In this document: piece by piece, positions 14,642 to 14,657 of the stretch
Layout: the number at the start of each line of letters is the position of its first letter
Numbering within the stretch: position 1 is the first letter of the stretch
Origin: Bacillota bacterium
GTDB taxonomy: Bacteria; Bacillota; Clostridia; Acetivibrionales; DSM-1351
NCBI GenBank assembly: GCA_023433945.1
Contig: JAEYTP010000033.1
Coordinates: 1 to 14,657 of the forward strand
Length of the DNA stretch: 14,657 bases
Reading direction: 5' to 3'
The notes under the pieces: model-generated
Database searches by the model: none
What the model was told of the DNA's origin: nothing
Seen by the model: only the letters and a program-made list of their open reading frames with translations
Translations under genes and position numbers: made by a program

Positions 14642-14657
14642 AAATACCCCCAAAAAA

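Larger units (their letters stand above)
12957..14657 (-). mobile_element. IS1182-family insertion sequence, far end at or beyond the window edge
   Basis: A single intact transposase gene fills this region on the minus strand. The left limit is uncertain: TTTTTTGG at 12957-12964 is an inverted match to CCAAAAAA at the last 8 bases of the window (14650-14657), the only candidate for terminal inverted repeats I can see, and it is short and low in complexity. No target duplication can be read. The element lies just past the tRNA terminator, so it disrupts no recognisable gene. Confidence 0.6.

Overview
This AT-rich window carries ordinary chromosomal housekeeping genes of a low-GC, spore-forming Firmicute, most likely a Clostridia of the Ruminiclostridium/Acetivibrio type. 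The pointers are strong AGGAGG-type ribosome-binding sites, the order amidase - GerMN lipoprotein - rph - rdgB - phosphoesterase (the B. subtilis order gerM-rph-ysnA-ysnB), a ruvC-ruvA-ruvB-queH cluster, and a secreted amidase with a copper-amine-oxidase-like N-terminal domain. The genus is an inference from gene content.

Layout. 1-720: two small unrecognised genes behind a good sigma-A-type promoter, closed by a hairpin. 720-3780 (minus strand): argG then argH, the last two steps of arginine synthesis, with an intercistronic hairpin, a promoter and a candidate ArgR box upstream. 3798-7190 (plus): ruvC, ruvA, ruvB (Holliday-junction branch migration and resolution) and queH (queuosine synthesis), ending at a terminator. 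7290-9275: a secreted N-acetylmuramoyl-L-alanine amidase with its own terminator. 9300-12602: a GerMN lipoprotein, RNase PH, XTP/dITP pyrophosphatase and a YfcE-type phosphoesterase. 12640-12928: a tRNA-Gly(UCC)/tRNA-Arg(UCU) unit with a consensus promoter and a clean terminator. 12957-end (minus): an IS1182-type insertion sequence that runs off or ends at the window edge.

The feature standard annotation would miss is in the spacers. Five of them (after argH, ruvC, ruvB, the amidase and rph) hold decayed short tandem repeats, with unit lengths of about 14-50 bases. Each array starts within about 50 bases of the upstream gene's stop codon, in most cases at or almost at it. Each has its own unit sequence, and in the mRNA sense units often contain TAG. 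In the rph-rdgB spacer four 22-base units are in perfect register and the last one supplies the ribosome-binding site and start codon of rdgB. The linker of the GerMN lipoprotein also contains in-frame 27-base (9-residue) repeats. I see no CRISPR array, prophage, toxin-antitoxin pair or recognisable defence system.
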